Assembly (NCBI GenBank): GCA_951802195.1
Contig: OX637636.1
Coordinates: 446,501-510,500 of the forward strand
Direction of reading: 5' to 3'
DNA from: Tausonia pullulans
Lineage: Eukaryota; Basidiomycota; Tremellomycetes; Cystofilobasidiales; Mrakiaceae
Length of the DNA stretch: 64,000 nucleotides
The notes below the pieces were generated by a model that was not told where the DNA came from, ran no database searches, and worked only from the letters and a program-made list of their open reading frames with translations. Made by a program: the position numbers and the translations under genes. This document shows positions 52,539-64,000 of this stretch, piece after piece; positions within the stretch are counted from its first letter, which is position 1; every line of letters begins with the position of its first letter.

Positions 52539-55500
52539 TCATCCGATGATGATGACGACGCTCGACCATTTAGACACCGTCCAGCGGACAACGCCTCCGC
52601 TGAGATTGACCTTGGACTTTGAGATAGTGATGAGCTCCGCTGACCCAGGCACATTAGACACCTGATTGTTGCCGTTGTTTTGGCTCGTCGAGAGCCACTG
52701 GACGTTGACGGGCGTGGAATCGCTGAGGGCGAAGGACTTGAGGTCAACGGTGAGGGCGACTTCCGAGTTCTGGAAGTTGGCGAGCTGATGATATCGAGTG
52801 TCAGTAAGGGAGATGGGCGGATCGCCGGGCTGAAAGATGGTCGATCGCACCTTGACGAATATCTTGTTGTCGGTGGTCGAGCGGGAGATGACATGGCTCA
52901 GAGTGCTCGCAGGGGTGTTGGTCTGGGAACGAGAAAGAGATGAGCTATGTATCAAGAAACCAGAGAGATATGTAAGCTCACGTTGGATATATAATTGAGC
53001 ACAGTGTTGCCGCGGTTGATGGAGTAGAGCTACAGGAGGAACAACGAGGTCAAAATGATAGAGACTTCAAACTTCAGGAGCGGCCCTAACCTTTTGCTGG
53101 TAGTACGAGGCCGATCGGTAGACCTGAGGAAACGAACAAGGTCCGTCAGTGTCGACGATGGCGAGTAAGACCAAATCGCGCGGAAGTCATTCTGACCTGA
53201 CCGGCATCGAAGAGGATGAGATTCCTGGGGACGAGCAAGGCAGATGTCAGTCATGTCCAGAAGCATCATTGTTCGACGAGGAGAAGGAGGCCCACGGAGT
53301 CCACTGCTGGCGATTGATGCTATAATTCGAGACAGGACGTTGTTAACGTGATGCAGGTCCAATGTCAAGATGAGCATACTCACTTCTCAAGAAGCGGAGC
53401 GTAGGCAGCCGAGAAAACGATGTCCGAGTTTCTCTCGAGGCCAGTCATATAGGCAGCCTCCCCGACCGCAGACTCGAGTGTACTGTAACGAAGACGGCCG
53501 GTGCCGATCTCGCCGTAGAGATTGCTGTTATTGGTCGAGATAGCGGCGTACTCGCCCTCGAAAATCTTCGGACCGGGGCGAGGAGATTTGTCATACCGGC
53601 CGCTGTTAGCCGCGAACCACGAAGGAGTCTGGTATACATGGCGGTCCGAGTATTCTTCCTCCGGATTGAGGGTGGTGGCAGGCCTGAAAACGCATGAGGT
53701 GAGATCTTGCGAACCTCCCGGCTGGTCCCATCTAAGGCAACACCAGGATTACTGACCTGGTGGTAGCTAAAATCTTGAGTTGAGGATACTTGGCCTTGAT
53801 GGCTTTCTGAAACATCGGCCAGCGCCAACCAGCGTCTGAATGACGAGCAGAAATTTAGTCAATACCCTTGCTGCGTTCCCTCTCCAGGTCGCTTACAACT
53901 CACACGAGTCCGCAGCGAAGAAGTCCTGAGAGAAGGATGTAAGTGTCCGCTTCCTTCTCAAGCACATGCGTTCAGGCTCACCTCATTGCCGACCTCAACG
54001 TAGGGGACGTTAAACGGTGCCGGGTGGCCGAGGGCCGCGCGCTTTGCCTGGTAATCCACAGTTGCAATCAGGAGACGCTTTTGGCTGAGAAAATCTCAGT
54101 GCACTCACTCCCCAGGTGGTCTTGGCATCGCCGATGGCAAACTCAATCTGAGAAGGAACGGCCATCAACCCTGGTATCTTAAGCGAAGGAAAAGTAGAGC
54201 TGGCACAAGACTCGCCTGGTTCAGTGCGCTGTCGATATAAGGCTGCAGATTGGCGGCGCTGACGGTCTCTCCGCCAAGTGCGTAGCCAGCCCAGAGCCCC
54301 ATAATTCCCTCGGCGCCGAGGGCTTCGACCCACTGGAGCATTTCGTAGAGCTACAGAGCGGGCGTTAGGTCGTCAATCCGCGGCTTTCTATATGATGGCT
54401 TGTCGCTTCTTGAGCCACAGCAGGGCACACTCACTCCCCAGCCATCGGTGTTGATATCTACATCACCAGCTTGGTGTCAACAGAGAAGTCTTATGTCACT
54501 ATGGAGCTGCTTGACTCACAGTCCCAGTCTCCTTTGCGCCCAGGACGATTGACGAGAGGCCCGATGGTTTGGTCCCACTGCCAACGTGTGTCTGTGCGTA
54601 ACAAATGTCAGCCTTATGATCCAATCACTGAGATAGAGATCAGGAAAGATGGACTCGCCAACAGTCTGCCCCTCGAGGTTGTTGCCTCCCGGAAACCGGA
54701 AAGTGGACGGCTGAAGATCGGCCATCGCCTGGGCGATGTCGACGCGAAGGCCGTTAGGCCTGTTGTCCGTGGGCATTCCGTCAGTGAGTCATCAGTCATT
54801 CTCCGAGCCGATTGGGAAGAAAGAAAGAAGAACCAACATATTCTTGTAAGTCGGTGGCATGAGCGAGAACATCGCAAAGTACGTGTCCCCGCTTGCACCG
54901 TTAACGTCGATCCGGAAGGCGTTCTTGATGTTTGTGGCCGACTTGTTGGGCTTGAATGAAAACTTGAACTCCTTCCATTGGTTTCCGAGGCCAGACACGG
55001 TGGCAGAGGCAAAGAAGGTGCTGCCCTGAGTCGAGACGAGCGAGGCGGTGACGGTGGAAGGGGTGCTGCCCGTAGTCCTTACCCAGAAGGATCCCTGGTA
55101 GGTCCAGTCGGAGCTGACTTTCATGCCTGAGCGAACGTTATATCACTCGTGATCAGCAAACGAAGACGAACGAGGCGAAATAAGCAGGATTACTCGTCGC
55201 GCACAGTAGTGCGAGAGCGACGCACCCCAGTAGCCTCCATTGAAAAATGTCGATTTGGTGCCCGATGTGGGACGAGAGACTTTGAGTGAGTTGGGAAGAG
55301 CACTCGAGACGGCCGGGGTGTCTGTGACAACGGCGATATTGGTGCCTGAAGCGGCGGACCATGCATTGAGCGCGGCGCCCTGATCGCTCGGGGACACATG
55401 CTGGAAGGCGCGGTTCTGCAGGAGCTCGGCGTAGAGGCCTGTAAAAGTAAGGTGGATCCACTTTTCGTGAATACTGAACAAGAGGGAAGTGCAGGGGTCT

Positions 55501-55820
55501 GACAAGAGCCTTTCTCACGTACCTCCATCGCCTGTTCGGAGATTGAACGAGAGCGCCGTCAGCCTTCACGCAGTAGATCGAATATTCGTAGAGCAGGGCA
55601 CTAAACCAGAGTTGTTGATATCCTCCCACATCAGTCCGTACTTTGGCCCGAAGCCGCTCGTGGCTCCATCCTTCTGGACGATAAAGCTAGCAGCGAGGCC
55701 AGCTCGAGGAGCCAGGCCGGGAGTCATGCCAATGGGCTTGGCGGCGACTGACGGGAAGAAGGTGAGTGCAGCGAGATAGGCGGCAGTGAATCCCGCTGCT
55801 CCAGACGGTGTGAAGAGCAT
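52539..55820 (-). CDS. GH51 alpha-L-arabinofuranosidase, secreted
   Basis: ATG at 55820 and stop at 52539, with many small exons. A secretion signal ([20 protein letters not shown]) is followed by [24 protein letters not shown], a carbohydrate-binding-like beta domain ([29 protein letters not shown]) and [13 protein letters not shown]. Next are [34 protein letters not shown] (general acid/base Glu), [14 protein letters not shown] (nucleophile Glu), [17 protein letters not shown], and a C-terminal beta-sandwich ending [11 protein letters not shown]. These match family GH51, which releases arabinose from arabinan and arabinoxylan. Exon borders were placed by eye only. Not part of either catabolic cluster, judging by position beyond the breakpoint. 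Confidence 0.9.
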
Positions 55821-57905
55821 GGGAAAAGATGTGAGTGAGGAGGTGATGGTGGTGAAGAGGTCGACGAGTTGGAGACTCAGACTAAAAACAAGCCGTTAGC
55901 ATCCTTCATTTAACCTCGGTAGATCTTCGAACCGACCGTCAGTTCATCGACAAGAGTCAGTCTAGTAGTCTGAATGGACCGGGAACAAGTGTACAATCGG
56001 AGCAAGAAGTCTGGGTTGTCTGCGGGCACACATCAGGGCGATGTTCCCGTCTCGGACTACGAGATCACATCTCGCTTTCTGGAAAGACTCTTTCTCGGAC
56101 GACATGTCGAAAGGGGCATCCTGCGTCTGACACTAAGAGAACGCAGCAAGTTGTGCACGTGGACCGCCGGCCCGCCATCCACCACGGCCCCGGCTGCTAC
56201 AAGGCTTGCGCGTGGAACAAACGGCCCAGGTCGAGTTCGGGGGACTTCGGAAGCCTCGAAATAGCACAAGCCCTCCTTCAAGTCAGTCGATATGGCATGG
56301 GCGACGATGACTTGCATCACGGGTCGGATCCGCGTCTCCCCATCATTGCAAGCACTAGGAGCCGTCAGTGACAACCATCGCCCTCTAGTACCTTTTGGTT
56401 TGATCGTGATCTCCTCTCCTCTCGCCTCTAATGTGTTACGCTTGCTTTCACGGTGTGATGACTTTCAATTGCCCTTATAGGGCTGTCGAAGAGGGGACAA
56501 CGGCGGCGGGCTGTAAGAGAGCTTTATACCTGGCTCGCAAGAGGACCCTTCGGCGAGGTCGACCCTCGTCAAGTTCACACCAACCCCCCGCTCGCCTCCC
56601 TCTTCTCCCACGCTTCACTCCCTGACCATCCTCTTCTTTTAAACCCATCTCAGCTCTTAAAGTTGTCACAAGCTCTCTGGCCTGCCCTTCCGCCCCCTGA
56701 AGGACTGCAGAGTGCGCTGCCCTACGTTCATCTCTCCTCTCTACTTCCCGGGTGAGAGCAAGCTAACCAATAACTTTCAGAATAGCCTTCTTCAAATCCA
56801 ACAACGAGCCTGCCCCGGAGGTTCCTGCGTGAAGGCTCTAAACTTAAGCACCAGGATGCAAGCCAAGGTCCACAGCTGAAGAGATCAAGTCCAATGAGTC
56901 TATCTCTCAACCAGTTGCGCATCAGTCTTGGGATGTTGACCGTGAAGCGATGTCGGTTGCACAGGACGTCGACCAAGGCCAACATTAAGCTTGGAGCCAG
57001 TTGACTCCTTTCGAGAATACAATCAATACATACATCATTAAATTGCATTTGACTGCCTGCTGAGAGCAAGCTCTCTCGTTCTCTCTGCCCCCTCTTCAGC
57101 TGTGGATCTGTCATCTAATCCCACACGCAGCCAGCGGTCTCCTGCACAATCGTAGCTATTCCTCTCCAAATACAATGGTCACGCGCCGCAGCCCGAAAAA
57201 AGCTGACGATGCGTTTTAATTGACTCGTTCAGCCCGTCAACATACAATTTTCAAGGCGGCCGCCGTGCGGATAGAATCGAGCGGGCGGACGAACCACCCG
57301 AGTTCAGCCAGCTAGCCGCGATTGGGGCAAAAGAAGGGGGTCAACAATTCTGAGAGGATGGGCAAAGGGATCGCTCATAGGACACAAAAATGCTGCCGAT
57401 TGCAGCGGAGAAGAGACGCCGACTCACGGAAAGAGAAAGTGAAAATGACAGCGGCGATGGAAGGATGACTGGATGGTCGTGAAGGCTGCAAGCGCGGTTG
57501 CGTCGCTGGTATTGAGATCTTCGCGAGGCACTCGTGATGTAGGCCTGACTGGCTACGTGCGAGTCGAACAGCGAAGGGCAAGAAATCGACCAGCTGGAGA
57601 GCGTGTATGTTGTATACCGTCCGTCGCTGAGAAACACAGGCATGGGCTGAGCTGGACCAAACAGTACGCGTGACTGGATTGAGCTGGTTCTGTGGAGCCC
57701 TTCCTAGTTTGCGGCTTCGATGTGGCTTGCTGCGTGCCGCGTGCATGGAAAGCACCAAGCTGCGTGTGAGATATCGTGGAGTGGTGTCATTTGTCGGTGG
57801 TGATGAGTTATCGGAGTGAACAACAACGGGTGATGGGAATTAATGGGTGGGTGGTCGTTCCATTTCAGGTTGAATTAATTGTTCGGTTGGACTGGTGAGC
57901 CCAAA
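55821..57905. other. Long intergenic interval
   Basis: About 2.1 kb between the GH51 start and the next gene's stop. It should include the GH51 promoter. Reading frames here are short and lack splice-supported extensions or family motifs. Nothing else was identified. Confidence 0.35.
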
Positions 57906-59640
57906 TTAGTAATCAACGCCCGCCCCCTCTCGCCTGTTGCCACAAGGTTGCGATGACCACTCACTGAATTTCGATCTGGGCCACTCCCCCTGCTCGCCCA
58001 TCAACGAGGCTCCAACAAACCCGGGAGACAATAGAGCCCCTTCGTCAACCACTTTGTCCGGCGTCGTCGTCGCCGTCTGGCCGCTTGAGGGTAGCATCTG
58101 GGTAGGAATAGGACGAGGGAAAATAACCCGTCCGTCTGGAGCCTCGGGCAACTGCTTGACCTTGAGAGAGGCCTAGGATCCTGCGGATGGGATCTTTGAG
58201 CAGGAGAGAGCTTGTCAGTCATCGACCCGTACACTGACGTACATGTCAATGACGCCGCTCACCCTCCCATTCCATCTCGCTCGACTCATCTCCCTCCTCC
58301 TCACTCCGACCTCCACTCCTACTCGGGTCACTCGACATCGTCCTCCCCGTCCCCCCTCCATCCCTCGCGCCCAGCCACGCCCGCGGCGCCGTGAGCACAT
58401 CTTGACTGAGTTCCAACCGACTCGACAACTGGCTCGACAACTCCCATTGCCCCGTTTCTCCCCCTCCCCCTCCTCCATCCCTTCCACTGGCAACACCGAT
58501 CCCTTCAGCGCTCAGCAACCCCCCTCTAAGCGGGCCCGGCCCATCGAAGAACCCCCCCGTACTCGGCGACGAAGCTGGCGGAGTTCGCGCAGGGGCGGCC
58601 GACTGCGTTTTCGTGGAGATAGGCCAGAAGAGATAGGACGGGTGAGGACCTAGGATCGAGTGGATCGCCGGAGATTCTAGAGCGTTATAGGGGGTTGGCT
58701 GACAGGCATTCAAAATGGATGGAAGGAGGGAAGAGAGAGCAAGAGCGTAGTTGTATATCAGCAAAGCAAGAATCAAAACGAAGGAGGGAGAGAACCTCTT
58801 CATCCTTGCTCTGTCCCGGGTCAAGACACCGGCGGGAGCTGCAAAACAAGGGATCCGGCCAGAGCGAGCAGTCACGCGAGAGAGCGAGAGATAGAGGAGA
58901 TTTGAAGCAGGAGAATGCGGGAGTGGAAAGACGGGGGCCGAGGGAAGGGAGGCAAGCGGAGGATATGTGGCGGTGTTGATCCGATTAGAAACGCGAGGAG
59001 ACTCACCGGGCCGAGGTGCAGCGGAGACACGGACTGGGAAGAGGATCCCGAGGATGACGAGCTAGAAGACAATGAGTGGTCCCTCGGTACGACAGGTCTC
59101 GGACGGCTTCTCCGGCTCGAAGATGTCGCATTTGGATACGATGCCTGGCCGACTACTATGACAAGGGTAGGGGGTGGAGAGAGGCCTGTCAGGCACAGAT
59201 GCATGGCCTCGCACCCCCGCCTCTTGAGCAAGGGCAAGGTGGGAACAACGAGATCGACCGGTTCGCGGTGCTGACCCGGTTGTGGCTGCTCCCGTCTTGA
59301 ATTTGGTCTGGAGAGAAGAGAAGAGCAAGGTGGGTGAGTATGAGCGGATGGGTCTGTGCTGATGAACGTTTCTCGGGAGGCTTCGCTTTGATAACCCTTT
59401 CCCCTTTCTCTCTTCAGCCCATCCAGCTGACTCAGAGGATCGGTTGTAATGGGAAGTTATTGGCACTCACTGCATAGAACCCGGGAACATCGAGGGCCTC
59501 GAGGTCGAGGTCGAGGACAAGGGCGAGCGGGAACGCACCCGCCCGTCGACAAGGACGAGATGTGGAGGTTGCGCGGGCGGGCGGGTGGAGAAGAAAGCAG
59601 GCGAGGGCCGGGATCGAACGAACGATGTCGGCCACCCACT
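57906..59640 (-). CDS. Uncharacterised protein with one strong hydrophobic segment
   Basis: The clearest exon, on the minus strand at about 58800-58250, encodes FVLILALLIYNYALALSSLLP (a transmembrane or signal-anchor helix) and SILGPHPSYLFWPIS. A low-complexity Gly/Ser/Glu tail follows (GGGGGGETGQWELSS, SEEEGDESSEMEWEGE). The last exon, after CAG near 58180, reads ASLKVKQLPEAPDGRVIFP and ends at 57906. Upstream candidates include VLDLDLEALDVPGFYA (about 59530-59470, followed by GTGAGT), a Ser-rich stretch near 59060 and VDLVVPTLPLLKRRGCEAM. I could not settle the start or the exon order, and I recognise no family. Confidence 0.45.
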
Positions 59641-60198
59641 GACGTAGGTGAGTATAAAGTGGAAGCCGCCGAGAGAGGAGGAGAGAGGGAGACCGTCTGT
59701 TGATAAAGATGGGTGTTGGTTAGAGGTAAATGAGTCCAAGGGTTTCAAGAGGAGCGAGCGAGCGAGTGAGCCAGGGGTGGGTGCGGACTTGGACTGCCGA
59801 CCCCCGCTGGCTGAGTCTCGATGAGCTCCCTCATTTCGAGGGCGCGGGATCGGCGGGGTCCCTCATCCGGTCCACCTCGCATAACAGAAGCCAAATTACC
59901 CGCCTGTCGGTGTCCTCGAGAAGAACGTGAGGGCTGGAGGTCTGAGCATCCGATGGGAGGAGATACCGGTCCCACTCATTCAGAACCTTCGATGACGTGA
60001 GGCGGACTGCGTATAATATATTCACTGATAAAGATATGATGTCGAAGAGTAAAAATTTGATCAGAAGCGGACGGTGATTCAATTGATGTGTCATGGGAGC
60101 GAAAAGATCTACCCTTTTCAGCTTTTCGGAACGACGGTCGCTCATTAAAAGAATAAGCGGTGAGAATGTTAAAAATGACAAAATAATTATCCGATAGA

Positions 60199-60270
60199 TC
60201 CATGACGGGTTCGAACCGCCGATCTTACCCTTAGGAAGGGCACGCCTTACCAACTGGGCCAATGGACCAG
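60199..60270 (-). tRNA. tRNA-Arg(CCT)
   Basis: A 72-nt minus-strand cloverleaf with no intron. The acceptor stem GGTCCAT pairs with ATGGATC. The anticodon arm TGCCC-TTCCTAA-GGGTA has anticodon CCT. The T arm is GGCGG-TTCGAAC-CCGTC, with intact A-box-like (GGCCCAGTTGG) and B-box (GGTTCGAACCC) promoters. A T run (AAAA on the plus strand at about 60182-60185) serves as the RNA polymerase III terminator some 14 nt downstream. Confidence 0.93.
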
Positions 60271-60329
60271 AATTGGTGTTGTGTCAAGGTTGCAACATAA
60301 ACCATACCTGTCACTAAAGGAATAAAAAA

Positions 60330-61476
60330 AAAAAGACTTAAATACAACCAACCACCATCCCGGTGGTTCGACCAACCCCCCTCTCACGGCGCCCATCACG
60401 CCGTCCGGCCAATCATCCCCAGTGGTTCGGCCAACCCTCTTCCCACGGCGCCTCGCCCGACGTTCTCGCGCTCGGTCATGTCCGCTCTCCCTCTATCTAG
60501 CTACAACTCGCTATCTCTCATAGGGTTACCTCGTTCTCCACGTATAACTCATGACTTAAATACAAAAAAAAAAAAAATACAACCACCATCCCGGTGGTTC
60601 GACCAACCCCCCTCTCACGGCGCCCATCACGCCGTCCGGCCAATCATCCCCAGTGGTTCGGCCAACCCTCTTCCCACGGCGCCTCGCCCGACGTTCTCGC
60701 GCTCGGTCATGTCCGCTCTCCCTCTATCTAGCTACAACTCGCTATCTCTCATAGGGTTACCTCGTTCTCCACGTATAACTCATGACTTAAATACAAAAAA
60801 AAAAAAAATACAACCACCATCCCGGTGGTTCGACCAACCCCCCCCCCCCCCTCTCACGGCGCCCATCACGCCGTCCGGCCAACCATCCCCAGTGGTTCGA
60901 CCAACCCTCTTCCGGCCAACCACCATCCCGGTGGTTCGACCAACCCCCCCCCTCACGGCGCCCATCACGCCGTCCGGCCAACCATCCCCAGTGGTTCGGC
61001 CAACCCTCTTCCCACGGCGCCTCGCCCGACGTTCTCGCGCTCGGTCATGTCCGCTCTCCCTCTATCTAGCTACAACTCGCTATCTCTCATAGGGTTACCT
61101 CGTTCTCCACGTATAACTCATGACTTAAATACAAAAAAAAAAAAACCCCCCCCCCTCTCACGGCGCCCATCACGCCGTCCGGCCAACCATCCCCAGTGGT
61201 TCGACCAACCCCCTTCCGGCCAACCACCATCCCCAGTGGTTCGACCAACCCTCTTCCCACGGCGCCTCGCCCGACGTTCTCGCGCTGGGTCATGTCCGCT
61301 CTCCCTCTATCTAGCTACAACTCGCTATCTCTCATAGGGTTACCTCGTTCTCCACGTATAACTCATGACTTAAATACAAAAAAAAATGATATACAATTTT
61401 TTTCAAACCCTCGATTCCCTCTCATAGGGTTACTTCGTCCTCTACGTATAACTCATGACTTAAATACAAAAAAAAG
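60330..61476 (+). mobile_element. Head-to-tail stack of SINE-like elements
   Basis: At least four units of about 220-240 bp, each starting near ACCACCATCCCGGTGG and ending in CTCATGACTTAAATACA plus an A run: about 60335-60580, 60581-60810, 60811-61144 (with a partial extra start at about 60918) and 61145-61388. A short 3'-only unit follows at 61389-61476. Unit bodies are nearly identical, differing mostly in homopolymers and internal deletions. The last 85 bp match the 3' end of the LINE at 61477-62831. The 5' part contains GGTTCGACC, resembling an internal Pol III B box. Same family as the insertion at 1294-1515. Confidence 0.85.
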
Positions 61477-62831
61477 ATTCCGGCTCATCAAAACGCGAGC
61501 TCAGTGGGCTGGAGATGTGCTCTTCCAACCGGAGCTTCCCGCATCGATCCGTATTCGCAAGCGGATCATCCATACCATGAACCTCGACCCAGGGGCTTAT
61601 AGAATGATGACTCGCACCATCTTCCGGGATGGAGAGTTCATCAGAGGACCTCGGCCCGCCAATTTCAGCTGGTTAGGCGTATTTCTTTCCCCAGTGGAAG
61701 GTCAATGGTTCTTCCCAGCCGTCTGGTGGAATGCCGTCACAACGCTCCAAGGAGCTCTCCCTGCACGATGGCAGGCTTACCTCCGGGCATGGTTCGAAGA
61801 AGTCAGCTTTGACATGAGCTATTGGAATCAAGACCGCTGGAGGAACGCTGTCCACTGGATGTCTACGTTCGGTACAGATAGCCAGTTGCGGATAGCTTTC
61901 CACCCTGGCCACACAAACCTTGGCCGGCTGAACGTCCCTCGTGAGCCTCACGGCGCACACAGTCGTACTCTAGCCAACCGCGACCTCATCATCCCAAAGG
62001 GGTGGCAAGACCACTTTCCGGCGCTTACCAAGATCGATTGGAAGCGTCAGTGGTGCCTGCTGAAGGCCGTGTCCCGAGCGTCGCCCGAAGACATCGACTT
62101 GGCCCATCGCTTCTCGCTGTACAGTCTCCACCCAGGAAAGCATACTGCTGCGGCATTCCTCGCCAACGGAACCGCTACGCCGCACAACAGGTCCAAGCGA
62201 TGTGCGCTGTGCCTGACGGCCCCCGTCGAGTCCTTCTTCCACCTCTTCGACGAGCCGTGTCCCGTCGTGCGCGCTATCTGGTCGGCTGCGGCAGCGCGTG
62301 CCTCTCCTTCACTCCCCTCCCATCCTCCCTCCCTCCAGACGCTCGTCTGCCCAACGCCGTCGCCTCCGAGGGCGGTCTTCCTCTTCCACTGCATCTTTGT
62401 TGCCCGGACATGGCGATTCGTCCGGAGGCGGAGATACAGCAAGATCGCAGCCCTCGACCCTGTCACGGACGATGAGATCCGCATGATCGCGTCTACTATC
62501 CGGCAGACACACCGGCAGTCGAGCACGAGGTGGATGGCTCGCAGTGGCCAGATGGCTGGTACTGCTGTCGGTGCCGCCATCGATCCCGGGTGAAAAACAG
62601 GTCAGGGGTGGGGAAGTATGGCTGGTGGTCCATAGCCATTGCTTTGTGTATCTGGTCATCTTAATATCTTACCTTTTCTAATGGGCCTAAGTTCATGACC
62701 CATCTTTTATATTCCTTTCACCCCTCCTTTCATTTTCGCTTTTCTTCTATCTAGCTACGAATCACCATCTCTCATAGGGTTACCTCGTTCTCTACGTATA
62801 CTCATGACTTAAATACAAAAAAAAAAACAAA
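61477..62831 (+). mobile_element. 5'-truncated LINE with C-terminal part of ORF2
   Basis: An open frame from about 61480 to the stop at 62591-62593 gives some 370 residues. The C-terminal part has the zinc-knuckle CALCLTAPVESFFHLFDEPC followed by VVRAIW, matching the zf-RVT domain found after the reverse transcriptase in plant and fungal LINEs. The upstream part (WRNAVHWMSTFGTDSQ, FHPGHTNLGRLNVP) is the usual poorly conserved linker. The endonuclease and reverse-transcriptase core are missing. The 3' untranslated region runs to CTCATGACTTAAATACA and an A-rich tail at about 62806-62831. The frame is intact to its stop, so the insertion is fairly young. Confidence 0.82.
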
Positions 62832-62839
62832 AAAAAACA

Positions 62840-63200
62840 CCCCAATCAATCGCTCATAATATGCCGGAGCTGCCCTCGGTCCTGGGTGAAAAGCAGGTAA
62901 GGGGTGGGGAAGCTTGGTTAGGCCATAGACCATAGCCACCGCTCGACATAGCTGGTCATCTTGGTATGTACTTTTAGATCTCCCTTACCCCGCCCCCTCT
63001 TACCTCCTACATGTGTCATCTCCAATCAACGCTCTTTACCATGGACATGTTACCGTATTATAATGGGCCTATGTTAAAACCCATATTTTGCTTTCCTTCG
63101 ACCTTTTCTTTCATTTCGCTCTCCCTCTATCTAGCTACGACTCGCCATTTCTCATAGGGTTACCATGTCCTCTACGTATACCTCATGACTAATAACACAA
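62840..63200 (+). mobile_element. Second, older LINE 3' end
   Basis: This begins near GAGCTGCCCTCGGTCCTGGG and continues with GTGAAAAGCAGGTAAGGGGTGGGGAAG, which aligns with 62587-62615 of the preceding LINE. It ends in CTCTACGTATACCTCATGACTAATA without a long A run. Divergence of roughly one in six to eight bases from the first copy, by eye, marks it as older. Only the last few codons and the 3' untranslated region remain. Confidence 0.75.
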
Positions 63201-63275
63201 ACCAATACTCATGCTCATCTCGTGCTTTGCGCTGTATCTATCCTTGAATGCAACAAAGAAAAAGGAAAAGTTAAA

Positions 63276-63325
63276 AATATGAGGGAGGGAGGGGAGGAAG
63301 GGAGGGGAGGAAGGGAGGAACGTTT
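63276..63325. repeat. Purine tandem repeat
   Basis: GGGAGGGGAGGAA units repeated about four times. Low-complexity, no spacers, between the LINE remnants and the last gene. Confidence 0.8.
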
Positions 63326-63610
63326 CTACCTCGTCTCATTGACTATGGCCGGTGAACTTTCAAGTTGGAGGCAACTCGATCCTCAGGACACGAACAAAAC
63401 AAACATCTCACGAAACACCCCCCCCCCCCCCCACTCTGTTCGAGCAAGGTCAACCACACTTACCTGGTTGAGAGCTACCAGGCCTGAATCTTCCTACCCG
63501 GCAGGTTCTCAAGGATCCGCGATTCAAAATCAACGCTTAAAACACAAGCAGTTAATGCCATAAGATAAAACAATCCCAGGGTAAATATCTTAAGTTATAT
63601 ATCGGATCTC

Positions 63611-64000
63611 TTACAGCAAGCCTCCAATCCCCATCACCCCAACCAAAAGCATCCCCACCCCTCCAAACCCAAGCCGTACGCTCGCATCAACGCCTGACTT
63701 GATGTTCGATGACGCCTCCGCTCCAGCAGTGCTTTGAGGCGAGGCGATACCCGGGCCGACGAAGGATGTGACAATGCCGCCTGTTTGGCCCGGGGCTGTG
63801 GATGACGAGGACGAGGGGGCGGAGGCAGAGACGGAGGCGGAGGAGGTGCTGGCACTGGAGGTAGCATCCGAGGAGGAAGAGGAGGGGGTACCGGAGGAGG
63901 AGGGGCGAGAGGCGGTATCGGACACTGAGGAGGACCCAGTGGAGCCGCTTGTCGTGGTGCCGGCGGCGGCGGTTGAGGAAGAAGTTGCGGGTGACTTCGG
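63611..64000 (-). CDS. Ser/Thr-rich GPI-anchored protein, C-terminal part
   Basis: The frame is open to the window edge, so the start lies beyond 64000. The visible part is a low-complexity Ser/Thr/Ala stretch (TSSASTSSASVSASAPSSSS) that would be heavily O-mannosylated. It is followed by TAPGQTGGIVTSFVGPGIAS and a hydrophobic tail VRLGFGGVGMLLVGVMGIGG ending in LL and the stop at 63611. A small-residue region before a terminal hydrophobic helix is the standard GPI-attachment signal. Expected at the cell wall or plasma membrane; the functional domain is outside the window. Confidence 0.8.
   Translation of the reverse strand, partial: PKSPATSSSTAAAGTTTSGSTGSSSVSDTASRPSSSGTPSSSSSDATSSASTSSASVSASAPSSSSSTAPGQTGGIVTSFVGPGIASPQSTAGAEASSNIKSGVDASVRLGFGGVGMLLVGVMGIGGLL

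Noticed and set aside
56728-57114. A 128-codon minus-strand frame in the 55.8-57.9 kb gap
   Set aside because: No motif, no splice-supported extension and no visible relation to its neighbours. Not enough to call a gene.

Overview
The window looks like nuclear DNA of a basidiomycete fungus. Genes are split by many short introns of about 45-110 bp with GTGCGT/GTGAGT-like donors, CTGAC-type branch sites and CAG acceptors. Gene families are fungal (Zn2Cys6 and C2H2 regulators with fungal transcription-factor middle regions, ACS-family permeases, a Baeyer-Villiger monooxygenase, a GPI-anchored Ser/Thr-rich wall protein). A basidiomycetous yeast of the Pucciniomycotina/Microbotryomycetes type is my best guess, from intron style and GC content only.

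Region 1 (1-2.4 kb) holds the 3' part of a His/Gly-rich protein gene, a gene broken by a short antisense SINE/LINE-tail insertion with a clear 8-bp target-site duplication, one copy of a dispersed pyrimidine-rich repeat (called R1 here), and a 194-bp fragment of the permease gene that lies at 19.5-22 kb.

Region 2 (2.5-28 kb) is compact and GC-rich and carries nine genes that read like a catabolic cluster: D-2-hydroxyacid dehydrogenase, a 24-exon 5-oxoprolinase, a beta-hydroxyacid dehydrogenase, a Zn2Cys6 regulator, a Baeyer-Villiger/flavin monooxygenase, a Dal5-like permease, two class II aldolases in divergent arrangement, and an aspartate aminotransferase. Uptake, ring oxidation or opening, transamination, oxidation and aldol or decarboxylation steps are all represented; the substrate is unknown.

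Region 3 (28-33 kb) has two uncharacterised divergent genes and a short-chain dehydrogenase. Region 4 (34.5-45.8 kb) is a second small cluster: C2H2 regulator, 2-oxoglutarate/Fe(II) dioxygenase, RidA-like protein, HpcH/HpaI aldolase and an ACS permease.

Region 5 (45.8-50.8 kb) is a rearrangement hotspot. Inverted, almost identical copies of the dioxygenase (truncated) and of the permease lie side by side, separated by a Ty3/gypsy fossil fragment and preceded by R1 repeats. The permease copy truncates an M1-aminopeptidase-like gene. Region 6 (52.5-64 kb) contains a GH51 arabinofuranosidase, an unknown membrane-segment protein, a tRNA-Arg(CCT), a head-to-tail stack of SINE-like and LINE 3' ends starting about 60 bp upstream of that tRNA, and the end of a GPI-anchored Ser-rich protein gene.
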